In this document: piece by piece, positions 31,122 to 45,142 of the stretch
Layout: each line of letters begins with the position of its first letter
Numbering within the stretch: position 1 is the first letter of the stretch
DNA from: Lamellibrachia satsuma
Lineage: Eukaryota > Annelida > Polychaeta > Sabellida > Siboglinidae
Direction: 5' to 3'
DNA length: 64,000 nucleotides
Assembly: GCA_033239005.1 (NCBI GenBank)
Contig: BSQZ01000004.1
Location: 14,603,507 to 14,667,506 of the forward strand
The notes under the pieces: generated by a model
Told to the model about the DNA's origin: nothing
Database searches by the model: none
What the model saw: the letters and a program-made list of their open reading frames with translations, nothing else
Made by a program: the position numbers and the translations under genes

Positions 31122-33620
31122 CTCTTTTGCTTATGTACGAGAACCGACGGCATGTTGCACAATCTTGTTTGCTTCGAAGTCAAAACTTAGACCCGACATA
31201 CTCTGCGTGCCCCTACTTGATTATGTCTCTGCATTTGCTGCCAATGAAGAAAGCCCTAAATAGTATCCCATGGACAACCTTTCCCTTGCATGCAACACGT
31301 TTCTTCTTACCACAAACATCAGAGAGATCCAAAACGAAATAACAAGCAGTTTACCTGAACATCCCCGAAAGAGTAAACATATATATGTCACGAGAACGTG
31401 AGCTAAATGCTCGTATTGGGAAAGGCAGCTTCCATCTTTTATCTATCAAAGCTTAGCACTAAGACCAAATCTACAATTGATGTTCACTGCTTGTCATATA
31501 AGCCATGTTCTGCAGAAAACGTATGAAAACTCGAAGTGAGCTACTTTTGCATAGCGCAAATTTATACAAATGTGTAACAGAGGAAAACTTCAGCAACACA
31601 ACTCAGTGGTTGATACAGCAACAGAGACACTATTCAAGTCGACATTTACGTTCGAATATGCCAGGGTGGTAATGACTGGGTGCACAATTTTCTTGGCGTT
31701 AAAAGGAATGTATAACGATTTCGTTGGTTAACCGTACACCTGTTTTACGGGACAGTGTAATACTGAATTTATTAGTGTTTATAACATCGAGATGTTATAA
31801 ATGCTAATAAATTCACATTACACAGTCCCGTAAAACAGGTGTACGGTTAACCAAGTGTGTTAAAAATAATACCCATGCAAAACGTGTTGTTCTCGTATTG
31901 TTTCACCTCACAATATTTTCGAAAATACACGATTTGGCGATCAGTTAAAATATGCTAATTTGACGACATATATTTATCGCATATGAAGACCGACCAATAT
32001 AAAAATAATTAGGTGACATATGTTGTTTTCATCGTATGATTTGTTGATCCGTCAAAATCTCGTTCTGACGGTAAATACACGACGGCAATAAAGATTAACA
32101 CATGAAATGTTACGTTGTTAATTTAGATGTACTTAGCACCAATAAATTACTTAATATAGGTATTTTAATTATGCGAAACCTTCAACTAGCTGTGAGCCCC
32201 TAAGAAAGTAAAGTATATAGCAATGCCGGTTTGCTCGAAGTGGTGTATTTGTCGCGTGACACCGCGTTGCAGAGGCTTCCCGTTGTTAAGACACAAGAAG
32301 ACGTTTATTTGATAAGTGTAGAAGAAAATATACACATATAATATACACGTTCCGAATATCATTAGCATGAGCGCCACATTTATATTTAACACATTTCATT
32401 CTGACATAACCTTAACCTTCCTATCAGCACTAGACTGGATTTATGGAATAGAACACTGCAACTCACTTGCTCTGCACTAGGGTCGGCCGAGCATAGGCAG
32501 CCTTGAGATAGTGGCGCTACATCGTCGAGACGCAATCGACGAAATGCGATTATGATGAAATCCTGACTGTGTCCCATATCTTCTGCTGCTGACTATTGGA
32601 AGATTTCTTCACAGTGGAGGACATGATCACGCTTACGGAGCAGGCACGCGCCAGAAAATGGCAAGATATCAAGCAAAGAACACACAGGAAGACCCGTAAA
32701 ATATTCCGATGACATAATCACCCGGGTATTAGGAGCAGGCACTTTGTGTATTCACATGTCCATGAATAGTTGCGCAATTGATCGCTTGATCGAGGACATC
32801 CAGCAAAGAAGAACGATCGCACCAGTTGCATTTCAAAGCATGTGTTACGAAAAATTGCTATTTGACGTCAAGTGTAGTGTATGAGGGAAAATCATTGCTT
32901 GGTATATGTACAACGCTGAAAACGATACCATAAAAACAAAATGTCTACCAGTTACGTACAATGTAAACAAAATACGTATCATAGGACCTAACAACCAAGG
33001 CTCAGTTGTCTGCCTTTGACAAGGCCACCGACGAAGACCTGGCGTTGATGAACCGTGACATCGGTGCTTTCTGAATTGCCATGGCGAAGCTGTTCGCCGC
33101 GTTGTCATACCTAATGTGTCTCATTGTGCCCCACAATAAAGTCTAATCTGATCGGGCCTTTTTTTGATGGTAAACAAGGTTGACACTGTATGGCCACTGC
33201 ACAGAGTAGGCCAAGTAGACTTTTGTTGTCGAATTCACGAAATATGAATTTCCGCTCAGAGTCACAAAGCTATGTACATTCGCAAGAAGTCTTACCGAAA
33301 GCAGAAACTGCCACTATCGACAAAAAACGTATATGCAGAGACTTTCATCATCATAATTAATGTGTCTATTTAAATATAAATACTTCGTTTCTTCTGTATT
33401 CTTTTGTTATGTTTGCTTTGAAGGATTATAATCGTACGTGACCCTTTGGAGCTTGCGTGAGGGCGACTGTGTAGATACAAGGCAGGGCCTTAACGGGTTC
33501 GGCGTTGATTGGCTAATAATCGCAGTCATTTTGATCACCATAGGTTGACATGAGCGCACAGTGTTGCTCATACACCAGTTAGCAGTTTGAATGAAAACAA
33601 TCTTGTCCGAAACATCACAT
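30437..33620. other. Gene-poor stretch downstream of the ankyrin gene
   Basis: No supported gene. Contents seen are a (CGCA)n run at 31,079-31,122, the perfect-arm hairpin at 31,725-31,853 and AT-rich DNA. The last ankyrin exon continues into a 3' UTR whose end I cannot place. Confidence 0.5.
31725..31853. mobile_element. Foldback palindrome, possible MITE
   Basis: The left arm begins GGTTAACCGTACACCTGTTT and the right arm ends with its exact reverse complement. About 60 bp per arm pair with few mismatches around a very small centre (ACATCGAGATGT). No target duplication was identified with confidence. Confidence 0.8.
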
Positions 33621-33637
33621 CGCTGATATGTTTCGGC

Positions 33638-34024
<387 letters not shown>

Positions 34025-34257
34025 TCACTAATGTTAAATCTTATCTGGTATTGTTTACTAATTGGTTATACACACCAGCTTAATACCAGGCTGTGCATAA
34101 TTTGTGGCAGACTTAGTCACTATTATTGTGTGCACAGCGACAATCCTTGTTGGGTATGAATACAAACAGAGAAAGGCCTGCATAAGCGTGTCCCCATTTC
34201 ATTGTAAACACAAACACACCGGGAGTCGACGGGGTATCGAGCTGCGGAAAGCACACG

Positions 34258-34468
<211 letters not shown>

Positions 34469-34579
34469 TATATTTTTGTACATTTAATTTGTTGTAAGTT
34501 TCATGATCGTTTTCTTACCTTTGCTTGTATTACAAAATATATTTAAAGTGTTATATAATATTTTCACATAAATATAAAT

Positions 34580-36078
34580 ACTACTATGTATGTAAAGCGC
34601 CTGAGAACAATCTCGATTGATCGGGCGCTATATAAGTACTTTTATTATTATTGCTCCTTTTACATTCTAAAAGGCGCCGACGTGATCGTGAACGAGTATG
34701 GCGCAAATCTCGATCTAGCTTATACTATTCAAAGCAGTGCCACTGCTGCAACACACGAAGAAGCCAAATCGGACTATTATACAAATATGGTCTCAAATGA
34801 CGCTGAAGGTCTACGTCAGCTAGGGAATTTGATAAATAAAATTTTACACAGAGTGCTTGCTCCGACTCTACGTAATCCTGTCTCAATGAAGTCGTTATGT
34901 GTTCATTTCAAGAACACAATTAGTCTGAGCCAGACGGCTTTTCCAGATCATACTTTAAATCCTCTACAAGTAAACTCTACGCAAGTAAATGACCTACTTG
35001 CTTCTTTTATACCTGCCACAGTTGATGAAGTAAGGATACTAATCATGTCCTCCCCAAATAAGTCCTGTGGACTTGACCAATTACCGACTACATTGTTGAA
35101 AGTGCTCTGGCTTGTTTCCCGATGATTTTAAATAAGTGCAAGTCAACCCACTTCTTAAGAAGTCAACTTTGCTTCAATAAACCTAAACAGTGATATACCT
35201 ATTTCTAATCTAAGCTTTATTTCCAAGGTACTGGACAATTGTAGCATGCCGTCTAAGGTTTCACATTGAGTCAAATTGTATGGCAATGGCATATCTGGCA
35301 CAGCCCTGAGCTATCTTCGCAAAAAGTGAAGATAGCTAATCGCTTTTCAGCGGTACTACCCACTTCATGTGGGGTTCTTGGGCCATTACTGTTTACTCTA
35401 CACTAATCCACTCAACTCAGTTAGTCAAACTCACAACTTGGACCACCGCCTATCTGCAGATGATACACACAATTACCTTTCATTGGCTATCCCGGAATTT
35501 TTTTTTCCTTAAACCAACTCAGATGTTGTCTCCAGAATATATTCCACTGAATGACTAACAGCAAATTAAAGTTGAATGCAAATAAAACAGAGTTTCTTAA
35601 TTGTTTTTCCCGACATCTATGCTGAGCCAGAATTTCACACCGGCCGTCTCAGCACGGAATTTAAGAGTCATATTTGATATTAATAAAACTGTTAGACAGC
35701 ATATTTCACAAACTTATCGTAGCTGCTTTTATCACATTCGTGACCTTCGTCGGATTCACCGGTATATCTTTTATTGTCGCCGTAACTACTACAACTGCTC
35801 AGATAGCTTCGATCATCTAATTCTAATCTTCTTTTCGTTCCCAGTGTTAAGACGAATGTCGGACCTAAAGCTTTCTCAGTTGCTGCACCGACTCTGTGTA
35901 ACTCACTCCCTGTTAGTGTTAAGTTTGTAGGAAATACAACAACATCTCGCCGTAAGCTAAAAACACATCTGTTTAAACTTGCTTATCCTCCATAGCTCCC
36001 CAGAGCACCAATCCAACTGTTTACAACTGGAACTGCTTATCGATTATGTACTGCTTAACTCATTTATTATTATTATTA
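34580..36078 (+). mobile_element. Decayed non-LTR retrotransposon (CR1/L2-like)
   Basis: It opens with a LINE/SINE-type tail segment (AAAGCGCCTGAGAACA, GGGCGCTATATAAGTA, TTATTATT) that may belong to a separate insertion. A degraded RT-upstream region follows: LINKILHRVLAPTL, FKNTISLSQ, DEVRILIMSSPNKSCGLDQLP. Later come fragments of the RT body (LPTSCGVLGPLLFTLH-like, several frameshifts). The end CGTAAGCTAAAAACACATCT reads as the usual KTHLFKLAY C-terminus, followed by TTATTATTATTA. Confidence 0.75.
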
Positions 36079-36079
36079 T

Positions 36080-36372
36080 AGTTATACTGTGAAGCAGTGG
36101 ATGAGACGGGGGCGTGAGGGTTACACGGGAGATGGGATATTATACTGTGAAGCAATGGATCGGACGGGGGCGTGAAGGTTACGCGGGAGATGGGATAGTA
36201 TACCGTGAGGCAATGGATGAGACGGGGGCGTGAGGGTTACACGGGAGATGGGATATTATACCGTGAGGCAGTGGATGAGACGGGGGCGTGAGGGTTACAC
36301 GGGAGATGGGATATTATACCGTGAGGCAATGGATGAGACGGGGGCGTGAGGGTTAGACGGGAGATGGGAACG
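36080..36372. repeat. 58-bp minisatellite, five copies
   Basis: The unit contains GTGAAGCAGTGGATGAGACG and GGTTACACGGGAGATGGGAT. It starts directly after the (TTA)n tail of the preceding LINE. Confidence 0.93.
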
Positions 36373-38388
36373 ACTCGGAATGACAGGAGGACATCAACAT
36401 CCCACACGTGACGTCACACATGTCAAGCAGTTGAATGATGAATGTGTTATCCTCTGCGAGTTGACCGACGGAAAAGTTCGTTGAAAATCTTCACGAAATC
36501 CTCGACCATGCACTGATACAACAGCTCCGTGAAGCCCGCAATGCATGCAAACAGGATACTGCAAATGACAGACCCATGAATGTTGGAGGCAAACTGTCTC
36601 GTCTATGACGTTTTTCAGGAGCGATTTTTTTTCCTTTTGTCGCACGATAACGCGCTACAAGGCCGTGAAAACCCACGATAAGCACGGACAATTATGTCGG
36701 TAAGAGTGTTGAAGCAATTGCCAATCGGCGACCGGCAGCAGATAAAACGTCGCTCGTGTAAACGCACACACAATTATTGCTGCGCGTTATGATGCAACAC
36801 GGAGTATCGAGATAAACTGGAGCAAAAATCGCTCGTGTGAACCGGCCTTAAACAAAATGATTGTTCCACTAAGCTATCGTATATATTTTTTTAAAGTTTA
36901 ATTAACTGAAACGTTACACCAATGTACATATACACTTAATTCAGTGGCATATGTTGGGCCTGGCAACCATTGAACTTACAAAAACCAATACAGCTAACAT
37001 CTCAAGAATATCGTTCTAGTCAATTCACCTCCAAAATGTTCATGGCATCGGCAGGTTTCATGTTCAAATAGTACTGGAGATCTCGCCAGTCGCCATCTGT
37101 TGTATTTTTGACATATTAAAATGTCAACAGTGAGAAGATTTGAGGGGAACAATATTATATAGGTGGCATTGAACATTAACAGTTTTGCATACATTACAAA
37201 ATGTCCCATGGGTATTTGTCAAGTAAAGGGGTTGATTGAAGCCATGAGAACCCCGAACCTTTGCTGCGTTAGCGCCCTCTCATAAGATGTCACTTGGTGG
37301 CGATACACGGAACCCATCCTTACGTTAGCGGGATTCACTTAGCGCAGCAGGGATTCACGTAACGCTACATGATTCACATAACGTTTTCACACGAACAGTC
37401 ACGTGACAGGTGACGAGTGACGTAACAAAAGACGCATGGCTACGCAACCACCGCTGAATAGTTAGCTTAAGCAGTCGTCAACTATTATATACGACAAAAC
37501 GCCGAGAGTAGCTAGGCGGAAATAGCAACATTTTCCCTGAAAGATGAACCGGTTGGTACGGTCATTAGTTGAACTTTGTAGAATGTAAATGAATGTATTC
37601 ATCTCGTTAATAATTGCAACCTTAACGTCCATATTATCGGGGTAGGTGTACACATGCACGCATGTGTTCAATGTGGATAAACAAGTAAGTAACACGGTTC
37701 GTGCGTTCGTGTTGTTCGTGCGTTCATATGTTCCTATACGAACAGTTGAGCTCACATTGATATTCCAACGTTCCCAGTTCATCGACATAATCTATTTCTC
37801 TACATCATGCGTTTTACCATCCACACAACCTCGCGGTCCGCTCCCACGTCCATCGGAAACTTCACAATCCACCGATGTGGTCTTGTAGTTGTTCCATGGT
37901 CCAGACCATAAGCAATGTCCTAAGGCAAATATATGTGCAAAGATGATACCATGAACCCTGCAGTGAGCGCATCCTTGCCAGTGAACGTTAAGAGCTTTCT
38001 GCAGCAGCACCCGACTACTCGCATTGCAATGGTCGTCGTCACATTCAGCACGTCGTCGCCGGGTGACGGAGTGTGTAGTTTAGACGCAATAATGATCCGC
38101 TCGCTCAGAGGCCGAATAAACTTTTTACACACAGTAACTCTCCGTTGCACACAGTCCAAATCTGGTCACAGAGAATACTAATTATATTGCCCGTCGTCAG
38201 GAAACAGAAGATTAATGCATTCAGACTTAAAACCAGCGCAATTTGACTGGTTGTCGATTTGTTTCTTGTCAGACTCAAAAGTATATCAGATAGTGCAACA
38301 CTATCCGATGCATGACTGTTTAGGCAGCATTAACCTATTTGAGCCCCTCTGTTCCAGCATATTTACTTCATTAACTTGCCTGCGTGCC
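36373..38388. other. No gene recognised
   Basis: Short open frames exist on both strands (for example around 37,790-38,180) without recognisable motifs or a consistent exon structure. Confidence 0.45.
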
Positions 38389-38482
38389 ATCAGCTGCCCT
38401 CATCAGCTGCCCTCATCAGCCGCCCTCATCAGCTGCCCTCATCAGCTGCCCTCATCAGCTGCCCTCATCAGCTGCCCTCGCG
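38389..38482. repeat. 13-bp tandem repeat (CATCAGCTGCCCT), about seven copies
   Basis: Each unit contains the palindrome CAGCTG; one copy has CAGCCG. Confidence 0.92.
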
Positions 38483-38924
38483 CTCGTCTCCTTCCTTCTG
38501 ATGGTCTCCATGCGATGTCATACTCGGTGTCTCATTGGTGCATCTGCGACACATGACTGTCGTTTCCTCTTCTCTGGTAACATGTATTTAAATATTTTCA
38601 TATTTTTTAAATATGTACATATATCTAAAGCGCCTAACATTTTAGACATGTTCATTCCAACGCCGTCTCGACTTATGTGGGAAGCATTCAGCCTCGCTGC
38701 AATTACTGCGCGAATACGTTTCGTTAATATATCCACCTCTGTCGGTAGCCAGGTAGTTGAATGAACTGTAGCAACATGGCGTGAACGAAATTAACAAAGC
38801 TTCAAAACGGCAGCAAGATGATTCGATCACCGGTTTTCTAGATTGAGAATCCGACGTTCTACCCGATACGCCACCGCTCCCTACGTAATGGTTGCCTCAC
38901 ACAGTCACTCACACTGTCGCATTT

Positions 38925-39300
38925 TTGAGAGATTAATAGCTGGAGGGGTTTATGGGAATTGTTCTATTATGGGCCACGTGGGCGCATTAATACATGGATA
39001 TTTTTGTAAACATTGACGGTCATCGCACGTCGAGGCTTTTAAAAAGAGCTGGAAATATGTGATTTTGACTAATCTTGGTCAGCACGTCAAAGAGATATTG
39101 TCAGTTCCTGAGAAAAGTTATCATAATGTTTGCTGGCCCAGTTCTATTATAATAATACAAAACGTTAGCACGCTAACCAATGCAACATTTCACTGGGGTC
39201 TACCCTCAATAACGGTAATGGCCAAATGTTCCGGAGGGGAAACATTTTTAACGCATGATATGCTAGTGTGGTTGATATTGATATTGATAACAAGAAAAAA
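38925..39300 (+). repeat. Dispersed repeat with GGGCCACGTGGGCGCAT core, copy B
   Basis: Near-identical to 39,745-40,150 and related to 29,370-29,640. Copies B and C belong to a local duplication of about 820 bp. Confidence 0.85.
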
Positions 39301-39354
39301 TATCTGAAATAGTTAACAAACTTCATTAATTTTAAATATTAGTTAACATACCTG

Positions 39355-41790
39355 CGACATGACGTTTTTAGTTTCGGCCCCGCGTACGTGGAACAATCTT
39401 CCTCTCGAAATAAAGAAAACCTCGCCATTAGCTATTTTAACAACTTTTAAATACGCTCCTTTTTGTGCCATATGATATATAGCTACACAGATGTACAAAT
39501 ACATGTGCGATGTACTGCATAGATGTGTGCACGTGTTAGCTACTTTTCAGCGACTTTTAAAGACGCACATTTTGGTGTGGCATAGCTACATAGATGTATA
39601 CATATATGTACGATGTACTACATAGATGTGTACGTATGTGTACGATGTACTACATAGATGTATACATATATGTACGATGTACTACATAGATGTGTACATA
39701 TATTAGCTAATGTTATGCGACTTCTTTTAAAAATGGAAACTTTTTGAGATATTAATAGCTGGAGGGATTTATGGGAATTGTTCTGTTATGGGCCACGTGG
39801 GCGCATTAATACATGGATATTTTTTATAAACATTGACGGTCATCGCACGTCGAGGCTTTTCAAAAGAGCTGGAAATATGTGATTTTGACTAATCTTGGTC
39901 AGCACGTCAAAGAGATATTGTCAGTTCCTGAGAAAAGTTATAAGAATCTTTGATGGCCCAGTTTCATTATAATCATACAAAACGTTACCATGCTAACCAA
40001 TGCAACATTGCATTGGGGTCTGCCCTCAATAACAGTAATGACCAAATGTTCCGGAAGGAAATTTTTAACGCATGATATGCTAGTGTGGTCATTGATCCAT
40101 ATTACAATTCGTAATTCTACTACAACAAGGAATGACAATTAAATAAAGAAAGAAGCCCCGTGTTTTTAAAAACGTAATTTGTTATCTGATAATTCAAATG
40201 TGCTGCCTTGCAAGCTTTTTATAACATTGATAACAAGACAAAAATATCTGAAATAGTTAACTAAGCTCATTAATTTTAAATATTAACTAACATACCATAT
40301 TTAGTTTCGGCCCCGCGTACGTGGAACAATCTTTCTCTCGAAATAAAGAAAACCTCGCCATTAGCTATTTTAACAACTTTTAAATGCGCACCTTTATGTG
40401 TCATACGATGTATAGCTACACAGATGTACACATACATGTACGATGTACTGCATAGATGTGTGCACATGTTAGCTACTTTTCAGCGACTTTTAAAGACGCA
40501 CATTTTGGTGTGGCATAGCTACATAGATGTATACATATGTGTACGATGTACAACATAGATGTGTACATATATTAGCTAATGTTATGCGACTTCTTTTAAA
40601 AACGGAAACTTTCTCACGTTGGATACTATGTATAGCTACATAGGTTTGTGCATAAATATGTATGTACATAGGACGAATACCTACATAGATGTATCGGAAA
40701 CATTGATTTCGATTGATCACATACATATCGTCCGAAAATCGAGCAAAAAAATGCATTGAGAAGAGACTGAAACTCCACCTAGTGAGTAGACCATTTATCA
40801 GTAAAAAGCGCACTATCCAACAGTAGCGCCACTGAAGATATGATTTCGAAACATGCGCGGAAGTTGATCAATCCAGCGAACTCCGCAAGGTGTTGTTACG
40901 CCTAGCGACGAGGCATTTAATTCGTCCGATTAACAGACAAGAACATAATGATTTGGAAATTAAGTAACAATGTCGAAGTAAACAAATTATCTGCAGTCAT
41001 CGTATGAATTAATTCTTGCCAAGACATTTTACTTCCTCGATAACCGACAATTTACATTTTTCTTACATACCTGTGACAGGACGTTTTTAGTGTCGGCCCC
41101 GCGTACGTGGAACTATTTTCCTCTCGAAATAAAGAAAACCTCGCCATTAGCTATTTTAACATATTTTAAATGCGCACCTTTATGTGTCATACTATGTATA
41201 GCTACACAAATGTACACATACATGTACGATGTACTGCATAGATGTGTGCACGTGTCAGCTACTTTTCAGCGACTTTTATAGACGCACATTTTGGTGTGGC
41301 ATAGCTACATAGATATATACATATGTGTACGATGTTCTACATAGATGTGTACATATATTAGCTAACATACCTGCGACAAGATGTTTTTACTTTCTGCCCC
41401 GCGTACGTGGAACAATCTTCCTCTCGAAATAAAGAAAACCTCGCCATTAGCTATTTTAACAACTTTTAAATGCGCACCTTTATGTGTCATACGATGTATA
41501 GCTACACAGATGTACACATACATGTACGATGTACTGCATAGATGTGTGCACATGTTAGCTACTTTTCAGCGACTTTTAAAGACGCACATTTTGGTGTGGC
41601 ATAGCTACATAGATGTATACATATGTGTACGATGTACTACATAGATGTGTACATATATTAGCTAATGTTATGCGACTTCTTTTAAAAACGGAAATTTCTC
41701 GCGTTGCAAACTATGTATAGCTACATAGGTTTGTACATAAACATGTATGTACATAGGACGAATACCTACATATATGTATCGGAAACATTG
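39355..41790 (+). repeat. Local array of duplicated LINE-tail-like modules
   Basis: The phrase TCGGCCCCGCGTACGTGGAA followed by CTCGAAATAAAGAAAACCTCGCC occurs at about 39,375, 40,305, 41,090 and 41,395 (slightly varied). It reads APRTWNNLPLEIKKTSPLAI, resembling the C-terminal end of LINE ORF2 proteins. Each copy is followed by blocks rich in CATAGATGTGTACA / TGTACGATGTAC. Copies differ in length and some include the GGGCCACGTGGGCGCAT repeat. No intact gene is present. Confidence 0.75.
39745..40150 (+). repeat. Dispersed repeat with GGGCCACGTGGGCGCAT core, copy C
   Basis: Third copy in the window, embedded in the duplicated LINE-tail array. Confidence 0.85.
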
Positions 41791-42514
41791 ATTTTGATTG
41801 ATCACATATACATCGCTGGGAATATCGAAGAAAAATTTAGCATAATATGTATGCATGGTTTTTGAGACATATTTTCGTATATCTAGTTCAACATTAATCG
41901 CCATGGTGGCCTTGCTGGTACGACACATCGATACATTTTGTAAATACGCCATGTTTCATTTTAGCGGACGAAAATGTACGCACCTGTTAAAAAATCACTA
42001 CAAGAAAGTAATCGAATGGCCTCGTGAATTTCATACTTTTAATGCGTTGCATATTACCGTACAGTGAGGTTTTTTTTCGAAGACGCTACTTCTTTTAAGG
42101 CCAACTTTTCTAACAAATTGTTTGTACTCGATTGATGAAATAACTGGTAGTTGTTTCGAATATTGATTCCTTGCGATTTGTTTTGAAAACAACATATTAT
42201 ATTACGGAAGGTAAAAACCACACCAACACACATCTGGGATTGCAGATTCTGCATATCTTTGTTTCTTTCGGTAAGTTCCCAATTTTGTCACGAATTCTCT
42301 CAATTTCAATTGCATACAATTGTGAATATAGTGTTTATATTGAAAATGTCTAGAACAAAATAACGGTCGTTTTTTGTTTGAAACTAGTTACGTTCCTCAA
42401 ACGCACAGTAGCAGTGACGTAGCAAGTCGTAAAAAAACAATGATGTTGCCATGCCAACCAATCCTTTATGTCACAACCATTCGTTTTGAATTGATAATCA
42501 AGTTGTGACAGTGA

Positions 42515-42955
42515 TGATATGCTGAGTAGCGCCACTGTTGGGGAGTGTGAGTGGTGATATGCTGAGTGGCGCCACTGTTCGGGTGTGTGAGTGGTGATAC
42601 GCTGAGTGGCACCACTGTTGAGGAGTGTGAATGGTGATATGCTGAGTGGCGCCACTGTTGGGTAGTGTGAGTGGTGATATGCTGAGTGGCGCCACTGTTG
42701 GGGAGTGTGAGTGGTGATATGCTGAGTAGCGCCACTGTTGGGGAGTGTGAGTGGTGATACGCTGAGTGGCGCCATTGTTTGGGGAGTGTGAGTGGTGATA
42801 TACTGAGTGGCGCCACTGTTGGGGAGTGTGAATGATGATATGCTGAGTGGCGCCACTGTTCGGGTGTGTGAGTGGTGATACGCTGAGTGGCGCCACTGTT
42901 GGGGAGTGTGAGTGGTGATACACTGAGTGGCGCCACTGTTGGGGAGTGCGCATCA
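42515..42955. repeat. 40-bp minisatellite, about eleven copies
   Basis: The unit TGATATGCTGAGTGGCGCCA followed by CTGTTGGGGAGTGTGAGTGG carries the palindrome TGGCGCCA. Because 40 is not a multiple of three, frames cycle through the array; all three minus frames stay open, which is not evidence of coding. Confidence 0.95.
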
Positions 42956-43689
42956 GAACAACTGAATGGCGACCCAGCGACGAGACGGTTGTGTGATGAT
43001 AACGTGACTAAGGCAGGAGCACTTTGGACATGATATACCAAAGACAGACAAAGGTGGAATGGTCTAGCGGAAAGCTATATAAAATGGATGGACAAGACAT
43101 CAAGACGGTTGAACAACTACTGACGTGTAAACGTTTACTGTCAAAATTATCCGCTAGGTGGCAGTACAAGAAGCAAGTTTTACATCTAACGAAACTTTTT
43201 TTATCCGTTAACTCATAGTACATGGACATCTAAATACCGATATACATACGTGGAATCATGGTGGCAGAATACTATATTACGTGAATGACGATTTACCAAT
43301 CTATTAAAAAATCACCCCAAGCTAGTAGTGGGTCATAAAAATGACATTTCTATCAATAGTTAGTGGCAAATGTTACTACATCGATCGTCGTCCAAGATTA
43401 TATTTTACTGCTTGATTGATTTTGTATTGAAACGAATCATTATTACTTGTTTCGTCCGTTGGTAAGTTAAAGTAAGCTTCGCACAGAGTGCCCACTTAAT
43501 GAAATATGTCATTAAGTGGTAGCCGACAGTTGTCCACAACCGATACATCGCACAGTCCTGATGATCTGCTATGGTTTGGGGACATATGCCTGTATTATGT
43601 GTTCTACTGTATGTTACCCTAAACCAAGGTGTGCTACCGTCGGGCCTGATTTGAATTGGTCTTCAGAACATGCGGTCTGGCGTGGTATT
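42956..43689. other. Short spacer, no gene recognised
   Basis: Small frames only, for example 43,024-43,218 plus, without domain signals. Confidence 0.45.
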
Positions 43690-44215
43690 CCGTTGTGTAA
43701 CTCGATCTAGCGGAGTCTGTTTTTGTGTGCCGCGGTTTGTCGTGGTGTGTCTGGCATATTGTTCCGCGGTCTTGCGTGGTGTATCTGCTGTGCTGTTTTT
43801 CGTCTGGCGTGGGGTGTCGTCTGGCGTGGTGTTCCGAAGTTAGGCGAGATGTATCTGCCATAGTGTTTTGCAGTCTGGCGAAATGTATCTATCATGGTGT
43901 TTTGCTGTCTGGCGTGGTGTATCAGCCGTGGTGTTTCGCGTTCTGTCTTGGTATATCTACTGTGGTGTTCCGCGGTCTGGCGTGAAGTATCTGCCGTAAT
44001 GTTTTGCGGTCTGGGGAAATGTATCTGCCGTGGTGTTCCGCGGTGTGGCATGGTGTTACGCGGTGAGCAGTGGATTATCTGCCGTGGCGTTTTGCGGTCT
44101 GGCGTGGTGTATCTGTGTGGTGTTTCGCGGTCTGGCATGGTATATCTCGCGTGGTGGATCGCGGTCTGGTCTAGTATATCTGACGTGGTGTTCAAAGGGC
44201 TGGTGCAGTGTGGCA
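43690..44215. repeat. 34-bp satellite, cluster 1
   Basis: About fifteen degenerate units of the type CTGCCGTGGTGTTCCGCGGT + CTGGCGTGGTGTAT. The long Arg/His/Thr-rich minus frames are repeat artefacts. Confidence 0.9.
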
Positions 44216-44624
44216 CGTTGTGGGCCGCCTGTGTCAAGCAATGCCATGTACAATAATGTTTGACTGATTGACGTTATCAGTCAAATGCGTGTATATGACG
44301 ACTTTAAGGATTTCATCAATATCATGCGACCTTTGCATATCACAACACAAATGTTTTATTTGCTTAAACAGTATTATTAGCGATTTATGTTTCTTCTTGA
44401 TAATACCACACTCTTGATGGCAATTGATAATATTAATAATGGGACATGAACGGATGGATTATATCTCATTTTGTGTAGAAGTTAGGCTGCAAGTTTTAAT
44501 GCGTATGTTGTCCTTTGAAATCGCAATTCTTCTTAAATGTCATATTACGATGTAATGCATATCTGCACACGAATACTTACGTCCTTTTCGTAAAGTACGT
44601 GCATCGCCCGACCCACTTCTTTTG

Positions 44625-44795
44625 TATCTGCCGTGGTGTTCCGCGATCTGACGTGGTGTATCTGCAATGGTGTTCCGCGGTTTGCCGTGGATTATCTGCC
44701 GTGGTGTTTTGTGGTCTAGCGTGGTGTATCTGCCGTGGTGTTCCATGGTCTGGCATGGTGTAACTGTCGTGGTGTTCCGCGGTCTGGCATGGAAC
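44625..44795. repeat. 34-bp satellite, cluster 2
   Basis: About five units of the same satellite. The preceding flank (about 44,490-44,624) is homologous to 44,945-45,062 before cluster 3. Confidence 0.9.
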
Positions 44796-44841
44796 ACATA
44801 CGGCATAAGTCAACAGCGTGTAAATGTCGATCGATTTTAAG

Positions 44842-44845
<4 letters not shown>

Positions 44846-44910
<65 letters not shown>
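44846..44910. repeat. (TA)n microsatellite
   Basis: Pure TA run of about 65 bp between satellite clusters 2 and 3. Confidence 0.95.
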
Positions 44911-44913
<3 letters not shown>

Positions 44914-45063
44914 TACCTCCATCATTAAAAGATGTTAGAGGTAAACGCCAGGTCTTAATGTATATGTTGTTCACTGAATTCGCGATTATTCGTCTGATAT
45001 TATACAAATGGACCCGTTCGTATTTTTCATGAAGTTCGTACATCACCCGACTTACTTCTTTTG

Positions 45064-45142
45064 CATCAACCGTGGTGTTCCGCGGTCTGGCGTGGTGTAT
45101 CTGCCGTGGTGTTCCGTGGTCTGGTGCAGTGTAACAGTTGTA
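45064..45142. repeat. 34-bp satellite, cluster 3
   Basis: Two to three units (GTGGTGTTCCGCGGTCTGGC) with the same flank as cluster 2. Confidence 0.88.

Noticed and set aside
37792..38181. Possible host exon on either strand
   Set aside because: Overlapping open frames on both strands, but no recognisable motif and no consistent splice sites.
42350..43041. Thr/His-rich minus-strand proteins over the 40-bp array
   Set aside because: All three frames are open through a 40-bp minisatellite and no flanking coding sequence is seen.
43634..44263. Arg/His/Thr-rich proteins over the 34-bp satellite
   Set aside because: Frames exist on both strands across a degenerate satellite, without start context or domains.
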